From NCBI RefSeq assembly GCF_009496005.1, contig NZ_WIBF01000004.1, positions 248,001 through 312,000 of the forward strand: a stretch of 64,000 nt of DNA, read 5' to 3'. Source of the DNA: Tritonibacter litoralis (GTDB lineage Bacteria > Pseudomonadota > Alphaproteobacteria > Rhodobacterales > Rhodobacteraceae). Positions 7,766 to 15,773 of this stretch are shown one piece after another. The position numbers and the translations under genes were made by a program. Each line of letters begins with the position of its first letter. Within the stretch, counting starts at the first letter, position 1. The notes beneath the pieces were generated by a model that was given only the letters and a program-made list of their open reading frames with translations, was not told the origin of the DNA and did not search any database.

Positions 7766-9004
7766 ATGGCTGTGGGAATTGGAGCAAAACCGACCCCCTG
7801 CACGCAGGTGCATGATTTGGTCACTTGGCTGGTTGACCGCGGCCTGAAGGGTGCCAGCCAAGAAGACATCCTGCAGGGCTATTGTGATCAAATGGTTGCG
7901 CTGGGCGTGCCTTTGTGGCGCTTCTTCCTGGGACAACGTGCGTTTCACCCCAAGTTCGGCAACATCGGTTTTAACTGGATGGCCGACGAAGGCGTCACCT
8001 CGCAGGTATTTGAATACCGCGAGACCCCGTCCGAAGATTGGCTACAAAGCCCCTTGTTCGCCATGGTCGAACAAGGTCTGAGCGAGATCCGGTTCGATTT
8101 GCGCAGCCAAACGGATTATCAGGAATTCCCACTTCTGGTCAGCCTCAAAGAGCGCGGCGTGACGGATTACGTTGCGGCCGGCCTAAAGTTTACCGACGAG
8201 GATTTTTCAATTGAAAGCAACGCAGGTTCCGAAGGTGTGTTGCTGAGCTGGTCGACCAATGATCCCAAAGGGTTCGATCCCAACCATCTGGACGCCATTC
8301 GCGCCTCACTGCCGCATCTGGGGCTGGCGCTGAAATCCTCTGCCAATCGGCGCATGGCAAGTGATCTGCTCAAAGTCTATCTGGGTCGTGATGCCGGGCG
8401 GCGGGTCTTGTCGGGCGAAATCCAACGCGGCTCATCGCGTGAGATCAACGCGGTCATTTGCCTGTTTGACCTGCGCGGCTTCACCAGCCTGGCTGAGCAG
8501 ATCCCCGGGGCCGAGCTGATCGAGATGCTGAACGACTATTTTGGTCTGGCTGTGGCCGCAATTCAGTCCAAGGGTGGCAATATTCTCAAGTTCATGGGGG
8601 ACGGGATCCTTGCGATCTTTGATCTGGGCGACCTCGAAGCGGATGCGGTGGCGGCGCTGGAAGCTGCCAAGGATCTGGATCGCGCCGTGCGCACCCGTAA
8701 CTTAGAGCGAGAAGCGCAGGGGCTGACGGTGACGGATTTCACACTGGCTCTGCATGCGGGGCCGCTTCTTTATGGCAATATCGGTGCTGAGAACCGGCTG
8801 GATTTCACCGTGATTGGCCCGTCGGTCAATCTGGCAGCGCGGATCTCGGATATGCATGTCTCGGTCGGGCGGAACATCATCGTCTCGGAAAACGTGCAGC
8901 AGGTGGCTGGGGAGGCCAGCCACGATCTGGTCTCGCTTGGGCGTTATATGCTGCGGGGCGTGTCGGAGCCGATCGAGCTGTTCACCATCTACAGCCCGTC
9001 CTGA
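7766..9004 (+). CDS. Class III adenylate/guanylate cyclase
   Basis: A 412-residue soluble cyclase; the start is set by AGAAGG five bases before the ATG at 7766. Residues 1-210 form an N-terminal sensory region that I do not recognise by name (W-R-F-F near 51, HPKFG near 61), though similar regions precede cyclase domains in other alphaproteobacteria. The catalytic domain begins near 225. Metal-binding aspartates are Asp235 (FDLRGF) and Asp279 (KFMGDG), Lys275 fits purine selection, and Asn355/Arg359 (VNLAAR) are the transition-state pair. All expected residues are present, so it should make cAMP (or cGMP). No membrane segment is visible. Confidence 0.9.
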   Translation: MAVGIGAKPTPCTQVHDLVTWLVDRGLKGASQEDILQGYCDQMVALGVPLWRFFLGQRAFHPKFGNIGFNWMADEGVTSQVFEYRETPSEDWLQSPLFAMVEQGLSEIRFDLRSQTDYQEFPLLVSLKERGVTDYVAAGLKFTDEDFSIESNAGSEGVLLSWSTNDPKGFDPNHLDAIRASLPHLGLALKSSANRRMASDLLKVYLGRDAGRRVLSGEIQRGSSREINAVICLFDLRGFTSLAEQIPGAELIEMLNDYFGLAVAAIQSKGGNILKFMGDGILAIFDLGDLEADAVAALEAAKDLDRAVRTRNLEREAQGLTVTDFTLALHAGPLLYGNIGAENRLDFTVIGPSVNLAARISDMHVSVGRNIIVSENVQQVAGEASHDLVSLGRYMLRGVSEPIELFTIYSPS

Positions 9005-9023
9005 CCTGCGCAAGAAACGCACA

Positions 9024-9040
9024 GGTTTCGCGGCGAAACC
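9024..9040. terminator. Hairpin between convergent genes
   Basis: GGTTTCG and CGAAACC form a perfect 7-bp stem with a 3-nt loop, located between the cyclase stop and the end of the convergent GFA-type gene. There is no T-run on either strand, so if it ends transcription it is not a standard intrinsic terminator. Confidence 0.35.
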
Positions 9041-9085
9041 GTTGCAAATATTGCGCGCGGTGTCTTCAGGCTTGCGTAACCGCAG

Positions 9086-9547
9086 TTACTGCGTGGTGAT
9101 CCATTCCGCATAACCGTCAAGCAGATCCTGTAATTCGTCTGCGGTTTGCGGGAACCCCGAGAAACTGCGCAGCGCAGTGGTTGTTGCCCAGGGCAGTTTC
9201 TGATCCGTCATCAATTCCACATAGGGTGCAAAGGCCGCAGCCTGATCCAGCAAGGATGTGCGCAGGTTGATCCGGGGATTATCCTCACCAATGTCGGAAT
9301 AGATAAAGTTCAGACAAGATTTACAAAAATAATGTCTGCGCCCCGGGGTGCCAAGCGCGCCAATGATCAGTTCTCCGCTGCAGGAAAAAGCGGCGCGCGG
9401 AAACATGGTGGTCATGGAAAAGGCGCTGGCCGTCAGTTTCTGGCAATCTCGGCAATGGCAGGCCAACGTCAGCAAGGGCGGCGCGGTGACGTCGATCTGC
9501 ACCGCGCCACACATGCAGGACCCGATGAGAGGAAGGCTATAGGGCAT
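9086..9547 (-). CDS. GFA (glutathione-dependent formaldehyde-activating)/CENP-V-like zinc protein
   Basis: A 153-residue protein with the cysteine pattern of the GFA fold: C-M-C near residue 11, C-H-C-x-x-C near 31 and C-x-x-C near 79. These bind the two zinc ions of the family. Founding members were proposed to condense formaldehyde with glutathione, but most homologues have no proven reaction. The ATG at 9547 is preferred because the alternative upstream start is a TTG at 9592 with no better ribosome-binding site. It lies downstream of trmD on the same strand. Confidence 0.8.
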   Translation of the reverse strand: MPYSLPLIGSCMCGAVQIDVTAPPLLTLACHCRDCQKLTASAFSMTTMFPRAAFSCSGELIIGALGTPGRRHYFCKSCLNFIYSDIGEDNPRINLRTSLLDQAAAFAPYVELMTDQKLPWATTTALRSFSGFPQTADELQDLLDGYAEWITTQ

Positions 9548-9600
9548 GCCCAAGCCTAGCCGGTTTTCCCAAGGTAGCGAAGGAAAACTCAAGTTGGCGT

Positions 9601-10419
9601 CTAGGTTTGTGTGTCGTCATTGTCTTTGTAGGCGTCCCACAGGTCGGGGCGGCGCTCCTGGGTGATCTTTTCACTCATCTCGCGGCGCCATTTTTCGACG
9701 TTGCCGTGGTGGCCGGACATCAGCACATCGGGGATGGTGCGGCCCTTCCATTCGGCGGGGCGGGTGTATTGGGGATGTTCCAGCAGGCCTGAGGAAAAGC
9801 TCTCTTCCTCGGTTGAGGCCTGATTGCCCAGAACACCGGGCAACAGGCGCACGGTGGCGTCAATCAGTGCCTGCGCGGCCAGCTCGCCGCCGGTCATGAC
9901 AAAATCACCCAGCGAGACCTCCATGATGCCGTAATGCTCCAGCACCCGTTCATCGACCCCTTCAAAGCGGCCACACAGCAGGGTGACGCCATCGCAGCGG
10001 GCCAGGTTTTGCATCATGGTCTGATCCATGCGCCGTCCACGCGGAGAGAGGTAGATCAGCGGCCAGTTGCCGCTGGTGCCTGCCATCGTGTGTTCAATCG
10101 CATTGCCGAGCACGTCCGGGCGCAGCACCATGCCGGCGCCGCCGCCTGCGGGGGTGTCATCGACATTGCGATGTTTTCCAACCCCAAATTCCCGCAGATC
10201 CGTGGTTTCCAGCTGCCATAAACCCTGTTGTAAGGCTTTGCCCGTCAAACTTTCGCCCAAAACACCGGGGAAAGCTGTGGGGAACAAGGTCATCACCTTG
10301 GCCTTCCACACGCCAACAAGATCCGGCGTCGGCGTCATCAGCTCACGCGGTTTCAATGTGGGGCGAATGGCCTTGCGACCGTGGGATTTATTTGGTGCTG
10401 TCTTTTTTGGTGCTGTCAT
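9601..10419 (-). CDS. trmD: tRNA (guanine-37-N1)-methyltransferase
   Basis: A 272-residue SPOUT-class enzyme that methylates G37 next to the anticodon using SAM, preventing +1 frameshifts. Family motifs include L-F-P-x-x-F-P-G, the D-D-T-P-A-G-G-G-A-G-M-V segment, Y-L-S-P-R-G-R-R-M-D, the knot motif L-C-G-R-F-E-G-V-D-E-R, and the S-G-H-H-G-N-V-E-K-W-R tail. About 35 residues precede the conserved core. Its start codon overlaps the ATG of the oppositely oriented kinase gene, which separates it from rimM, so it probably needs its own promoter. An internal ATG at 10338 is a possible alternative start. Confidence 0.95.
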   Translation of the reverse strand: MTAPKKTAPNKSHGRKAIRPTLKPRELMTPTPDLVGVWKAKVMTLFPTAFPGVLGESLTGKALQQGLWQLETTDLREFGVGKHRNVDDTPAGGGAGMVLRPDVLGNAIEHTMAGTSGNWPLIYLSPRGRRMDQTMMQNLARCDGVTLLCGRFEGVDERVLEHYGIMEVSLGDFVMTGGELAAQALIDATVRLLPGVLGNQASTEEESFSSGLLEHPQYTRPAEWKGRTIPDVLMSGHHGNVEKWRREMSEKITQERRPDLWDAYKDNDDTQT

Positions 10420-11518
10420 GGGACGGTGTTTAATTCAAACCGGCGCGCGCGCAATAGAAAGCTGTGATTTGACCAAGATAGAGCCGTCTAAAGCAGAAGT
10501 GCCTGAACAAAGCAAAGCAAAGCGACGCGAAGAGGCGCAGGCCCGGACCGAGGCGCTCTGGCCGGAAATTGCCGTGGACCTTGGCCTTGACGGGCATCAG
10601 GCCCGGTTTCGACCGATGCGGGTCAACAGCCGGTTTATCGACCGCCGTTGCGTTCTGGACGTGCGCTTGTCCAACGGACAGGAGCTGGTGCTGCGTGCCG
10701 ATTTTGAGGACAGGCGGATCAAACGGATTCAAAATATCATCGCGCGACAACGTCGGTTGTCTGCTGCGCTGGCCGACGTGCCCGGGGTTTCTGTTCCGCA
10801 GGTATTGTGGCAGCATCCAAGCCGCTTTTTCACGGTGATGGAATTTGCCAAAGGCGAAACCGCGTTTCGTGAGCTGGATCTGGCGGATTTGGGCTTTGGT
10901 CGGCGGGCCGAGGTCTTGCATCGGATCGGGCGGGCGGTGGCCGATATGCACCGCTGTTCGGCCACCGGACCGCGTAAATTTTGGCCCAAGTTCAATCTGG
11001 ACAAAGTCAGTGCCCGCGCCGAAGCCGCACGGACCGGTGACAGCCCGATCCGCCGACAGCCCAAATTTCTGGGGCTGTGTGCCTATTTGCACCGCGCCGG
11101 ACGACGGGCACGCGGGGTGAGTTTTGATGGCGCGCTTGAACATGGGGATCTGCACTTCCGCAATGTTCTGATGGATGAAAAGACTGTGTCCTTCATCGAT
11201 TTTGCCAATTTCTCCAATGATATCCCTCAGAATGATCTGGCCAACCTATGGGTCGCGAACTGCCCAGATCATCAGGCACCTATTGCAGAGCCGAGCGGTT
11301 ATGGTCGGGTCAGAGAGGCGGATTGGGAAGCATTTCTGGCCGGATATGGGCGCGATGTTCGCGAAGACCCAGTGTTCCAGTTCTTCTATGCCATGCGGGT
11401 GTTTCGGACGTGGCAGCGGGTGCCAGTGCCCGGGGACGCGATCTCTCAAAAAGGAGAGGAGATGTTGGAGGGGTTGATTGACGTCACCAACTGGCTGTTG
11501 GCGCATGAGCCTGGGTGA
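10418..11518 (+). CDS. APH/choline-kinase-fold phosphotransferase of unknown substrate
   Basis: About 366 residues if it starts at ATG 10418. A GTG at 10499 is an equally possible start, and neither has a strong ribosome-binding site. The C-terminal half carries the catalytic core of the aminoglycoside-phosphotransferase/choline-kinase fold: H-G-D-L-H-x-x-N near residue 241 (catalytic Asp and metal-binding Asn), followed by F-I-D-F-A-N-F (the DFG-like metal Asp). The N-terminal part is Lys/Arg/Glu-rich. It runs antisense between rimM and trmD, sharing a CATG with the trmD start and a TGATCA with the rimM stop. The substrate is unknown; resistance is not implied by the fold. Confidence 0.8.
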   Translation: MGRCLIQTGARAIESCDLTKIEPSKAEVPEQSKAKRREEAQARTEALWPEIAVDLGLDGHQARFRPMRVNSRFIDRRCVLDVRLSNGQELVLRADFEDRRIKRIQNIIARQRRLSAALADVPGVSVPQVLWQHPSRFFTVMEFAKGETAFRELDLADLGFGRRAEVLHRIGRAVADMHRCSATGPRKFWPKFNLDKVSARAEAARTGDSPIRRQPKFLGLCAYLHRAGRRARGVSFDGALEHGDLHFRNVLMDEKTVSFIDFANFSNDIPQNDLANLWVANCPDHQAPIAEPSGYGRVREADWEAFLAGYGRDVREDPVFQFFYAMRVFRTWQRVPVPGDAISQKGEEMLEGLIDVTNWLLAHEPG

Positions 11519-12022
11519 TCAGAACAGACCTTCAGGCGGGTCGGCGATGATGCGGCCTTTTTCCAGGTCCACCGTGGGCACCGCCGCAAGGGTGAAGGGC
11601 AGAAGCACCGTGGATTTCAAACCCGGCCCGTGCAGCTCCAGCAGGTCGCTTGCACCGTGGTTCAGTACGGTTTTGACCGTCCCCAACAAGGCCCCGCCAG
11701 TGTCATAGACCTCAAGCCCGATGAGGTCGGCGTGGTAGTATTCATCATCCGGCAGGCTGGGCATGCGGTCCCGCGCCACAAAGAGGCGCAGACCTTTGAT
11801 CGCATCGGCCTGCTCTTTGGTCTCCACCCCGCTGAGATGGGCAGCAAAGCCGCCTTTGATCGCGCGGGTGAGGGTGAGAGAGTAACTCGCGGTGCCGGCC
11901 TCATCGGTCAGGGGGGAGTAATCCTCGATCTCATCTGGAATGGCGCAAAAGCTTTTGAGGCGGATTTCCCCGCGCACGCCAAAAGATCCCGCTACAGCTC
12001 CGACACAGATCAGATCGCTCAT
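11519..12022 (-). CDS. rimM: 16S rRNA processing / ribosome maturation factor RimM
   Basis: A 167-residue protein; the start at 12022 is chosen because the conserved N-terminus ([16 protein letters not shown]) follows it. RimM binds S19 and assists maturation of the 30S head. The C-terminal PRC-barrel part is recognisable: [11 protein letters not shown], then [11 protein letters not shown]. It starts 4 nt after the small membrane peptide gene. Its stop directly abuts the stop of the convergent kinase gene. Confidence 0.93.
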   Translation of the reverse strand: MSDLICVGAVAGSFGVRGEIRLKSFCAIPDEIEDYSPLTDEAGTASYSLTLTRAIKGGFAAHLSGVETKEQADAIKGLRLFVARDRMPSLPDDEYYHADLIGLEVYDTGGALLGTVKTVLNHGASDLLELHGPGLKSTVLLPFTLAAVPTVDLEKGRIIADPPEGLF

Positions 12023-12026
12023 ACTT

Positions 12027-12170
12027 CTATTTCCCAACGCAATAGCCCGACGCCCATTGGCCGCCGTTCTGGGCACATGTTTCGCGTTGGTGATAGCGTT
12101 CAAACAGGATGCCTGCAACAAAGCTTGCCGCCAAAAGGATCACCAGGCGGAGCAGCCGAAAGATAATCAT
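12027..12170 (-). CDS. Small single-span membrane protein (47 residues), unknown function
   Basis: A 47-codon frame translating to [17 protein letters not shown]..., a short basic N-terminus, one hydrophobic segment of about 18 residues, then a polar tail with two cysteines (T-C-A-Q-N-G-G-Q-W and G-Y-C-V-G-K). Its ATG overlaps the bluB stop by 4 nt (ATGA), and its stop lies 4 nt before the rimM start. The gene-like packing, alpha-helical leader and Cys pair argue that it is real. The tail Cys would lie in the periplasm if the N-terminus is inside and could form a disulfide. The function is not known. Confidence 0.7.
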   Translation of the reverse strand: MIIFRLLRLVILLAASFVAGILFERYHQRETCAQNGGQWASGYCVGK

Positions 12171-12811
12171 CGCGTCTCGACCGGCACCGCACCTTTGCGG
12201 CGTTCCCAGCCGACGTCCTGCAGTTCAGGCGTGTTGGACCGGCGTTCGGGATAGCCGACACAGAAATAGCCGATCAGTTTCCATTCGGTCGGCACATCCA
12301 GGTCGCGGTTCATCTGCTCGGGGTCAAGGATCGACACCCAGCCAAGGCCCAGCCCATGGGCGCGCAAGCCCAGCCAGAACTGCATGATTGCTGACACCAC
12401 AGAATAGCGCCGCATTTCGGGCATGGTGGCCGCACCCAACCCGCTGCCCTGTTCTGTGCCATCGTCGCAATAGACCGCAATCTGTTCTGGGGCATCGCGC
12501 ATGCCGGACAGCTTGAGATTGGCATAAATCCCTGCTTGTTCGCCGCTGTAACCGGCCAGCGCGTCTGCATTGGCGGCTTCGAAATTCTTCAGGGCGGCGG
12601 CGCGGGCGGCGTCGCTTTGAACGCGGATGATCCGCCAGGGTTCGCTGAGCCCGACCGAGGGGGCCAGTTGAAACAGATCGAGGCAACGCACAAACGCTGC
12701 CTCGTCAATTGGATCTTGCCGAAAGTGGCGCACATCGCGTCGGAGCCGCATCAGCAGCTCCAACTCTTCGCGGAAGCTGTCCGTAAATTCCGTCGACTCC
12801 CGCGTGACCAT
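12167..12811 (-). CDS. bluB: 5,6-dimethylbenzimidazole synthase (BluB-like flavin destructase)
   Basis: A 214-residue nitroreductase-fold protein. The R-R-D-V-R-H-F start, the A-P-S-V-G-L-S-E-P-W-R loop, G-L-G-W-V-S-I-L-D-P and the final I-G-Y-F-C-V-G-Y-P segment match BluB rather than generic nitroreductases. BluB cleaves reduced FMN to the lower ligand of cobalamin. It lies 4 nt after rpsP and overlaps the next small gene, in a ribosomal operon rather than a cob operon; cobC and cobD are 26 kb away in this window. A general nitroreductase is the alternative. Confidence 0.82.
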   Translation of the reverse strand: MVTRESTEFTDSFREELELLMRLRRDVRHFRQDPIDEAAFVRCLDLFQLAPSVGLSEPWRIIRVQSDAARAAALKNFEAANADALAGYSGEQAGIYANLKLSGMRDAPEQIAVYCDDGTEQGSGLGAATMPEMRRYSVVSAIMQFWLGLRAHGLGLGWVSILDPEQMNRDLDVPTEWKLIGYFCVGYPERRSNTPELQDVGWERRKGAVPVETR

Positions 12812-12815
12812 GTGC

Positions 12816-13202
12816 TTACTCCGCTGTGGCTTCTTCTGGTGCCTCTGCTGCTGCTTCGGCGGCTTCAGCAGCCTTAGCAGCTTTTTCTTCAGCGCGCTCT
12901 TGCGCTTTTTTGCCAGGAACCGCTTTTTGCGGGTTTTTACGCTCTTTTTTCTCTGTCACGCCAGCAGCTTCCAGGAAGCGTGCAACACGGTCGGTCGGCT
13001 GAGCGCCTTGCTCCATCCAGTATTTAACGCGATCCAGGTCCAGCTTTACGCGCTCTTCGCTGTCTTTCGGCAGCAGCGGGTTATAGGTGCCCAGTTTCTC
13101 GATGAAACGGCCGTCGCGCGGCATGCGGCTGTCTGCAGCAACAACGCGGTAGAAGGGGCGTTTTTTCGAGCCACCACGGGCCAGACGGATTTTCATTGCC
13201 AT
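12816..13202 (-). CDS. rpsP: 30S ribosomal protein S16
   Basis: A 128-residue S16 with the conserved start ([16 protein letters not shown]) and G-x-Y-N-P-L motif. The C-terminal 45 residues are an Ala/Glu/Lys-rich extension, common in alphaproteobacterial S16. An AAAGGAG site precedes the ATG at 13202. S16 helps fold the 5' and central domains of 16S rRNA. The grouping with rimM and trmD is the classical rpsP operon. Confidence 0.97.
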   Translation of the reverse strand: MAMKIRLARGGSKKRPFYRVVAADSRMPRDGRFIEKLGTYNPLLPKDSEERVKLDLDRVKYWMEQGAQPTDRVARFLEAAGVTEKKERKNPQKAVPGKKAQERAEEKAAKAAEAAEAAAEAPEEATAE

Positions 13203-13246
13203 TGTTTAAGTCTCCTTTGATGGCGGTGTCAGGGGTCAGGTCCCTG

Positions 13247-13555
13247 TTATTCCTGGTGTTTTTTGTGGTGCTGAATGACTTCAGCGATAATGAAGTTGAG
13301 AAACTTCTTGGCAAATTCGGGGTCCAGGTCGGCCCGTTTCGCCAGATCTTCAAGCCGCGCGATCTGTTTTCCTTCGCGCGCGGGGTCCGAGGGGGGCAGC
13401 GCGTGTTCGGCCTTGAGCTTGCCCACAGCCTGCGTGTGTTTGAACCGCTCGCCCAGAGTATAGACCAAAATGGCGTCCAGACGGTCGATGCTTTCGCGGT
13501 GCTCTTTCAGCACGTCGGCCGCACGGGTCACGGCATCGGTTGCAGTGTCAGTCAA
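13247..13555 (-). CDS. Chorismate mutase, AroQ type
   Basis: A 102-residue all-helical chorismate mutase converting chorismate to prephenate for Phe/Tyr synthesis. The first helix reads H-R-E-S-I-D-R-L-D-A-I-L; the core has K-H-T-Q-A-V-G-K-L-K and the last helix F-L-N-F-I-I-A-E-V-I. The likely start is TTG at 13555, eight bases inside the end of the upstream acetyltransferase gene, with AAGGA at good spacing. The coding part upstream of that TTG belongs to the neighbouring gene in another frame. It lies between the GNAT array and rpsP. Confidence 0.87.
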   Translation of the reverse strand: MTDTATDAVTRAADVLKEHRESIDRLDAILVYTLGERFKHTQAVGKLKAEHALPPSDPAREGKQIARLEDLAKRADLDPEFAKKFLNFIIAEVIQHHKKHQE

Positions 13556-14150
13556 TGGCCCATCCTTTTGGTTTGAAAAGCGGATCCGCATAGTGGCTGA
13601 TTTCCATTTCGATGCCATGCGCCAGCTGGCTGTCGGCCAGATCCCCCGGCGCCGGGTGGCGATAGACGGCGTCGTGGCCGTCGACAGTGGCGGCATCGTG
13701 ATCCTTGGTCGCGCCCAGGCGTTCGGCCAGGCGGATTGAATCCAGGTTTTTCGGGTCGATATAGCTGACGGCGGTTTGCCAGCCCATCGTCTCGTAAAAG
13801 TAGTGACGTGCGGCGTTTGTGGCCTCCAGCGCGTAGCCTTTGCCAGCGGCACCGGGCCAGATGATCCAGGCGATCTCAGCCTCGGGCCAGCCTGCGGGCT
13901 GCCAGCCACCGGCCATGCCGTAGGTCTCATCCGTATGCTTGTCGTGGATCATCCACATGCCAAAGCCGCGCACCTGCCAATGGCCGATCTCAGCCGCGAA
14001 CAGCATCCAGCTTTCATAGGCGTTGAGTGGCCCGCCCATAAAACGCGACCGGTAGGAGGCAAATGTGGCCTCGAAATTCGGGTAGGCTTCGGCGGTGGGG
14101 CCGCGCAGGATCAGGCGCGGGGTTTCGAGCGTCGGTATGGTCGGGGTCAT
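13548..14150 (-). CDS. GNAT family N-acetyltransferase (array member 5, RimJ/RimL type)
   Basis: A 200-residue acetyltransferase using acetyl-CoA. It shares the pattern of the whole array: an L-I-L-R start, I-G-H-W-Q-V-R-G-F-G-M-W, E-I-A-W-I, G-K-G-Y-A-L-E-A and S-Y-I-D-P-x-N-x-x-S-I-x-L-A. The ATG at 14150 overlaps the preceding array member by 4 nt, and its 3' end overlaps the chorismate mutase start. The N-x-x-S-I-x-L-A-x-x-L-G-A signature is usual in RimJ/RimL-like enzymes that acetylate protein N-termini or small molecules. The substrate is unknown. Confidence 0.85.
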   Translation of the reverse strand: MTPTIPTLETPRLILRGPTAEAYPNFEATFASYRSRFMGGPLNAYESWMLFAAEIGHWQVRGFGMWMIHDKHTDETYGMAGGWQPAGWPEAEIAWIIWPGAAGKGYALEATNAARHYFYETMGWQTAVSYIDPKNLDSIRLAERLGATKDHDAATVDGHDAVYRHPAPGDLADSQLAHGIEMEISHYADPLFKPKGWAID

Positions 14151-14677
14151 GCCGCGCTCCCTTCCGCTGGATGGCGCCAGACCTGACAGACCTTGCCCAA
14201 GAGTTCTCCATCGCGTTCAAAGCGGGCGCCGAGACGGGTGGCCAATGCAATCGAACGGGTGTTCAGCGGCGCGATATAGGAAATCACCCCGTCGAGCTTG
14301 TATTCCTGCGCGCCAAAGGCCCGCGCGGCGCGGGTGGCTTCAAAGGCGATGCCTTTGCCTTCGGCATGGACATAAAGGTGCCAGCCCAATTCCGGTTCGT
14401 CCCAGCCTTCGTGGTAGATAAAGCCAACGCGGCCCAGTGGTGTGTCGTCTTTCTTGTCGGCGATCATCCACATGCCATAGCCACGCAGGACCCAATGGCC
14501 GATGCCGGAACAATAGCCACGCCATGCGTCCGGGCGGTCCTGAGGGCCGCCGACGTATTTTGCCCGGTCAGACGCCATGAATTCCACATGCGCCGCGAAG
14601 TCCTTTTTGCGCGGTGCGCGCAGGACAAGGCGTTGGGTTTCCAGCTCAGGGATGGGGAGGTCAAAGAAGGCGCTCAT
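14147..14677 (-). CDS. GNAT family N-acetyltransferase (array member 4)
   Basis: A 176-residue GNAT protein. Visible motifs: L-V-L-R-A-P at the start, I-G-H-W-V-L-R-G-Y-G-M-W, P-E-L-G-W-H-L, the acetyl-CoA loop E-G-K-G-I-A-F-E-A and I-A-P-L-N-T-R-S-I. It overlaps both flanking array members by 4 nt, so translation is probably coupled. It is clearly paralogous to the other four copies but diverged enough that recent duplication is unlikely. Confidence 0.85.
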   Translation of the reverse strand: MSAFFDLPIPELETQRLVLRAPRKKDFAAHVEFMASDRAKYVGGPQDRPDAWRGYCSGIGHWVLRGYGMWMIADKKDDTPLGRVGFIYHEGWDEPELGWHLYVHAEGKGIAFEATRAARAFGAQEYKLDGVISYIAPLNTRSIALATRLGARFERDGELLGKVCQVWRHPAEGSAA

Positions 14678-15240
14678 GTGCTATCGTCCGCTCGTTGTTT
14701 TAACGCTTCCGGTGCAGGGTGACGATAAACCCATTCGGTGCCATGGGTCACATTCTCATAGCTACGCTCGTAATGAGCACCCAAACGTTTCGCGAGCGCT
14801 ATCGAGCGAGTGTTGCCCGGGATTATGTTTGAGCTGAGGGTCTCAAAGCCCAACACATCATAGGCATAGCGCCGAGCTTCTGTTGCGGCCTCAAAAGCGT
14901 AACCCTTGCCCTCAGTACCCGGAAACATTACCCAACCAAGTTCAGGTTCCGGCCAGCCTTCGGGTTCCCAAAGGCCAACAAATCCAGCAGGTTGCCCGTC
15001 GCGCGTATCGACCATCCACCAGCCAAAACCGCGTAGAGCCCAATGACCGATCATGCTAGCAAACCAGCGCCAGGCCTCATTGCGACCCAGTGGACCTCCA
15101 AAGCCCCAACTGCGTTCGCTATCAGCGAAGAAAGCTGCGACGTTTTCAAAGTCACCTTTGACGGGGGGGCGTAACACTAAGCGCTCGCTGGTCAACGTGG
15201 GGATGGAAAGAACTAGATGCTGTGACGTCGGGAGGCTCAT
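14674..15240 (-). CDS. GNAT family N-acetyltransferase (array member 3)
   Basis: A 188-residue GNAT protein with the array pattern: L-V-L-R-P-P, I-G-H-W-A-L-R-G-F-G-W-W, P-E-L-G-W-V, E-G-K-G-Y-A-F-E-A and I-P-G-N-T-R-S-I-A-L-A. It overlaps both neighbours by 4 nt. Base use is visibly more A/T-rich than the flanking copies, with codons such as CTA, AGC and ACT not favoured nearby. This may mean a different origin or replacement by recombination within the array. Confidence 0.85.
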   Translation of the reverse strand: MSLPTSQHLVLSIPTLTSERLVLRPPVKGDFENVAAFFADSERSWGFGGPLGRNEAWRWFASMIGHWALRGFGWWMVDTRDGQPAGFVGLWEPEGWPEPELGWVMFPGTEGKGYAFEAATEARRYAYDVLGFETLSSNIIPGNTRSIALAKRLGAHYERSYENVTHGTEWVYRHPAPEALKQRADDST

Positions 15241-15773
15241 GCGTAGGCCTCCACCGAACCGTCTGCGTCCGGGGCCGAGTGGCGATAGACCACATCCTCT
15301 TCGTCGCCTTTGGGGCGCGGGGCGTCCGGGTCATTGATGGCACCCAGGCTGCGGGCAACCGCCATGGAGGCCAGGTTTTCCGGATGGATATAGCTGACCA
15401 ATGTGGTGTGACCATTGGCAAAACCCCAGTCGCGCGCCGCAGATGCGGCTTCGGCGGCGTAGCCCTTGCGTTGGAAGTCCGGCAGGATGCACCAGCCGAT
15501 TTCCAATTCGGGGAAGCGGGGCGGTTGGTTGATGCCGACCTGACCGATCAGCGCGCCGGTGTCCTTGAGCGTCACGGCCCAGGAGCCAAAGCCCTGCCAC
15601 GCCCAGCTGACGGTTTCCGCCGCGATCCAGCGGAACAGTTCGTCATGGCTGATGGGCCCGCCCATATATTGCGCCCAGTCGGACGCGAAATAGGGTGCCA
15701 ACGCGGAGACATCGGTCATCACGTGGTGGCGCAGTCGCAGGCGCTGGGTTTCAAGGGTTGGTGCCGAGGTCAT
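15237..15773 (-). CDS. GNAT family N-acetyltransferase (array member 2)
   Basis: A 178-residue GNAT protein. It starts with L-E-T-Q-R-L-R-L-R-H and has the D-W-A-Q-Y-M-G-G-P segment shared with other copies, then W-Q-G-F-G-S-W in place of the LRGFG motif, E-I-G-W-C-I-L and Q-R-K-G-Y-A-A-E-A for acetyl-CoA, and S-Y-I-H-P-E-N. It overlaps its neighbours by 4 nt at both ends. The substrate is unknown. Confidence 0.85.
   Translation of the reverse strand: MTSAPTLETQRLRLRHHVMTDVSALAPYFASDWAQYMGGPISHDELFRWIAAETVSWAWQGFGSWAVTLKDTGALIGQVGINQPPRFPELEIGWCILPDFQRKGYAAEAASAARDWGFANGHTTLVSYIHPENLASMAVARSLGAINDPDAPRPKGDEEDVVYRHSAPDADGSVEAYA

Noticed and set aside
10430-11155. Minus-strand open frame that would restore a continuous rimM-trmD operon
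   Set aside because: The plus-strand frame has intact H-G-D-L-H and F-I-D-F kinase motifs; the minus-strand product has no recognisable domain.
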